From UMGS1124 sp045613165 (lineage in GTDB: Bacteria > Bacillota_I > Bacilli_A > RF39 > UBA660), in contig JAZLAK010000119.1 of NCBI GenBank assembly GCA_045613165.1, forward strand, positions 1-5,696: DNA of 5,696 nt, given 5' to 3'. This document shows, in pieces, positions 5,441 to 5,696 of the stretch. A program made the position numbers and the translations under genes. Each line of letters begins with the position of its first letter. Position 1 is the stretch's first letter. A model generated the notes under the pieces. The model was not told the DNA's origin and did not search any database. It saw only the letters and a program-made list of their open reading frames with translations.

Positions 5441-5464
5441 AGAGTGAAATATCACTCTTTTTTT
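5441..5464 (+). terminator. Intrinsic terminator just upstream of the ASCH gene
   Basis: A perfect 7-bp stem AGAGTGA (5441-5447) / TCACTCT (5452-5458) with loop AATA, followed by seven T (5458-5464). It is the only clear terminator after the manganese operon, and it ends 22 bases before the ribosome binding site of the next gene. It either ends that operon or attenuates transcription into the ASCH gene. A -10-like TATGAT (5471-5476) lies downstream but lacks a good -35. Confidence 0.85.
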
Positions 5465-5500
5465 ATTTTTTATGATATTATTGTTTAAAGGAGTAAACTT

Positions 5501-5696
5501 ATGAAAGTATTAACTATCAAACAACCGTGGGCTACTTTAATAGCAGAAGGTTATAAAGAATATGAATTTAGAACATGGAATACTAAATATAGAGGTGAAA
5601 TATTAATTCATGCTGGACTAGGCATAGATAAAGAAGTATTAAAAAGATTTGAATGTTATAATCTAGAATATCCAACAGGATGTATAATTGCTAAAG
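5501..5696 (+). CDS. ASCH-domain protein, N-terminal 65 residues (3' end outside window)
   Basis: ATG at 5501 follows AAAGGAG (5487-5493) by 7 bases, and the frame stays open to the window end. The protein begins MKVLTIKQPWATLIAEGYKE and continues with EFRTWNTKYRGEILIHAG (residues 22-39). The pair QPWA..I..G.K..E.RTW and T.YRG...IHA is the signature of small ASCH-domain proteins. ASCH is a beta-barrel of the PUA/YTH-like superfold thought to bind RNA or nucleotides. Some members, such as E. coli YqfB, hydrolyse N4-acetylcytidine, but most are uncharacterised. K19, E22, R24 and the YRG motif line the expected pocket. The substrate here cannot be decided from half a domain. The gene sits behind a terminator and structured leader, so it appears to be regulated separately from the manganese operon. 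Confidence 0.88.
   Translation, partial: MKVLTIKQPWATLIAEGYKEYEFRTWNTKYRGEILIHAGLGIDKEVLKRFECYNLEYPTGCIIAK

Noticed and set aside
1..5696. Mollicutes code 4 (TGA = Trp)
   Set aside because: All tryptophans checked are TGG and every gene is complete under the standard code without reading TGA.

Overview
The window is very AT-rich, with AGA arginines and TTA/ATA-rich codon use. It carries strong AGGAG-type ribosome binding sites, T-tract intrinsic terminators and a yybP-ykoY manganese riboswitch. This points to a low-GC Bacillota (Bacilli, Erysipelotrichia or an uncultured Mollicutes-like relative). Every tryptophan I checked is TGG and no gene needs TGA to be read through, so the standard bacterial code fits. 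The species cannot be named from the sequence.

Left part (1-1268): the end of a tightly coupled three-gene operon. It runs from the C-terminal part of a GHKL-type ATP-binding protein, through a small STAS-like (DUF4325-type) protein, to a 142-residue protein with one N-terminal membrane helix. The coding ends overlap by 8 and 1 bases and the set closes with an intrinsic terminator. A GHKL ATPase next to a STAS-like protein recalls the SpoIIAB/SpoIIAA partner-switch design, here joined to a membrane-anchored third component. This is the best candidate for an uncharacterised system, possibly signalling or defence.

Middle (1269-1680): an AT-rich spacer with two short palindromes and a possible promoter, then two tiny overlapping ORFs of 29 and 55 codons. 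These are either a coupled microprotein pair or the frameshifted remains of one small gene.

Right-centre (1648-5225): a manganese-homeostasis operon. An extended -10 promoter starts a yybP-ykoY leader whose P1 stem and terminator hairpin compete for the same bases. It is followed by an 871-residue P2-type cation ATPase, the likely Mn2+ (or Ca2+) exporter. A 260-residue YjdF/DUF2238-like membrane protein follows 9 bases later, with its ribosome binding site built over the ATPase stop codon. The shared riboswitch ties this poorly understood membrane family to manganese.

Right end (5226-5696): about 275 non-coding bases. The second half contains two perfect 10-bp stems and an intrinsic terminator only about 20 bases before the ribosome binding site of a gene encoding an ASCH-domain protein, cut by the window edge. 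The arrangement looks like an attenuation-type leader, but it could also be the 3' end of the upstream operon.
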